Source: Anaeromassilibacillus stercoravium (GTDB taxonomy: Bacteria > Bacillota > Clostridia > Oscillospirales > Acutalibacteraceae). From it: DNA of 5,327 nt. The DNA is taken from contig DWYE01000022.1 in NCBI GenBank assembly GCA_019118845.1, forward strand, positions 1-5,327, written 5' to 3'. The notes under the pieces were generated by a model, which was not told where the DNA came from, did no database searches, and saw nothing but the letters and a program-made list of their open reading frames with translations. Positions within the stretch are counted from its first letter, which is position 1, and each line of letters begins with the position of its first letter. The position numbers were made by a program, and so were the translations under genes. Shown piece after piece: positions 5,175 to 5,327 of the stretch.

Positions 5175-5188
5175 TGGACCTTTTTCTT
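5158..5188 (+). terminator. weak candidate terminator at the end of the PHP gene
   Basis: AAAAGGT (5162-5168) and ACCTTTT (5178-5184) are exact inverted arms around a 9-base loop that contains the PHP stop codon. Pairing can continue with G5161-T5185, G5160-C5186 and further wobbles. The T-run (5181-5185) is part of the 3' arm, and only two G-C pairs lie in the core, so the stem is weak. A competing small hairpin, TTTTC-CGGG-GAAAA (5152-5165), shares its 5' arm. Termination here would separate the PHP operon from the RpiR gene, but this is uncertain. Confidence 0.35.
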
Positions 5189-5202
5189 GAACAGAGCATT
5201 CT

Positions 5203-5211
5203 TGATATACT
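5203..5211 (+). promoter_or_regulatory. candidate extended -10 promoter of the RpiR gene
   Basis: TGA-TATACT: TGN plus a 5-of-6 match to TATAAT, in the 65-base gap between the PHP and RpiR genes. No good -35 lies 16-18 bases upstream (TTGAAC at 5187 is only 13 away), which extended -10 promoters can tolerate. The start point would be near 5218, about 22 bases before the ATG and just ahead of the ribosome binding site. Confidence 0.4.
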
Positions 5212-5239
5212 TGTTATAGGATAGGAGGAGTCGCAGCTG

Positions 5240-5327
5240 ATGACTTTACAGTTTCCCCGGATGCCGGAACAGATCACCAAAGCTGAATCCCGGATTCTGG
5301 ACTATATTTCCAATAACCCGGAAGAAT
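5240..5327 (+). CDS. RpiR/MurR-family transcriptional regulator, N-terminal fragment
   Basis: The first 29 residues of a gene that runs off the window. MTLQFPRMPEQITKAESRIL and the following DYISNNPEE match the opening of the RpiR-type helix-turn-helix domain, whose usual pattern is L-T-x-(S/A)-E-x-x-I-(A/L)-x-Y-I-x-x-N-P-E-E. Full-length family members are about 280 residues, with a C-terminal SIS domain that binds phosphosugars; that part is outside the window and cannot be confirmed. The start ATG 5240 has AGGAGGAG (5223-5230) nine bases upstream. It follows the PHP gene by 65 bases in the same direction and may have its own promoter. From its position it is a good candidate for the local regulator of the ECF-PHP cassette. 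Confidence 0.75.
   Translation, partial: MTLQFPRMPEQITKAESRILDYISNNPEE

Noticed and set aside
1..5327. CRISPR array, tRNA/rRNA genes, insertion sequences or attachment sites
   Set aside because: No regularly spaced long repeats, no tRNA or rRNA sequence features, no transposase and no terminal inverted repeats were found. The window reads as ordinary, tightly packed chromosomal operons.

Overview
The window looks like a piece of a chromosome from a Gram-positive anaerobe of the Clostridia, most likely in the Oscillospiraceae/Ruminococcaceae range. The basis is strong AGGAGG-type ribosome binding sites, use of TTG as well as ATG starts, GC-rich coding sequence (mid-50s % by eye) around AT-rich promoter regions, and the gene content: a YlaK-type PhoH, a Group I ECF transporter and an RpiR-family regulator. 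The lineage is an inference, not a match. All real genes are on the + strand and the coding density is high.

Region by region: (1) 2-340 is the C-terminal end of a PIN-PhoH (YlaK-like) ATPase. (2) 382-624 is an 80-residue protein with two membrane helices and no recognised family. (3) 625-781 is a 157-base AT-rich regulatory region with two promoter candidates, a perfect 15-base palindrome at the predicted start of transcription, and four ACGCA repeats. (4) 782-4163 holds a complete dedicated ECF vitamin/small-molecule importer in the order S component, fused double ATPase, T component. The genes overlap or nearly touch, and the substrate is unassigned. (5) 4179-5174 is a PHP-superfamily metal-dependent phosphoesterase, 15 bases downstream and probably in the same operon. 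It has a C-terminal extension that resembles the DUF4177 fold. (6) 5240-5327 is the start of an RpiR/MurR-type transcription factor with its own promoter candidate, cut off by the window end.

The likely logic is a local import-and-process cassette. The ECF transporter brings in an unknown compound, the PHP enzyme may hydrolyse a phosphate ester or related bond in it or its product, and the RpiR protein may regulate uptake. RpiR proteins usually sense phosphosugars, and the palindrome in front of the transporter has the same AATT-W-AATT core as the known operator of the RpiR-family regulator HexR. The points most worth a second look are this operator/regulator pair, the orphan substrate of the transporter, the two extra C-terminal helices of the S component, the PHP/DUF4177-like fusion, and a near-perfect terminator-like hairpin inside the PHP gene just before the fused C-terminal domain.
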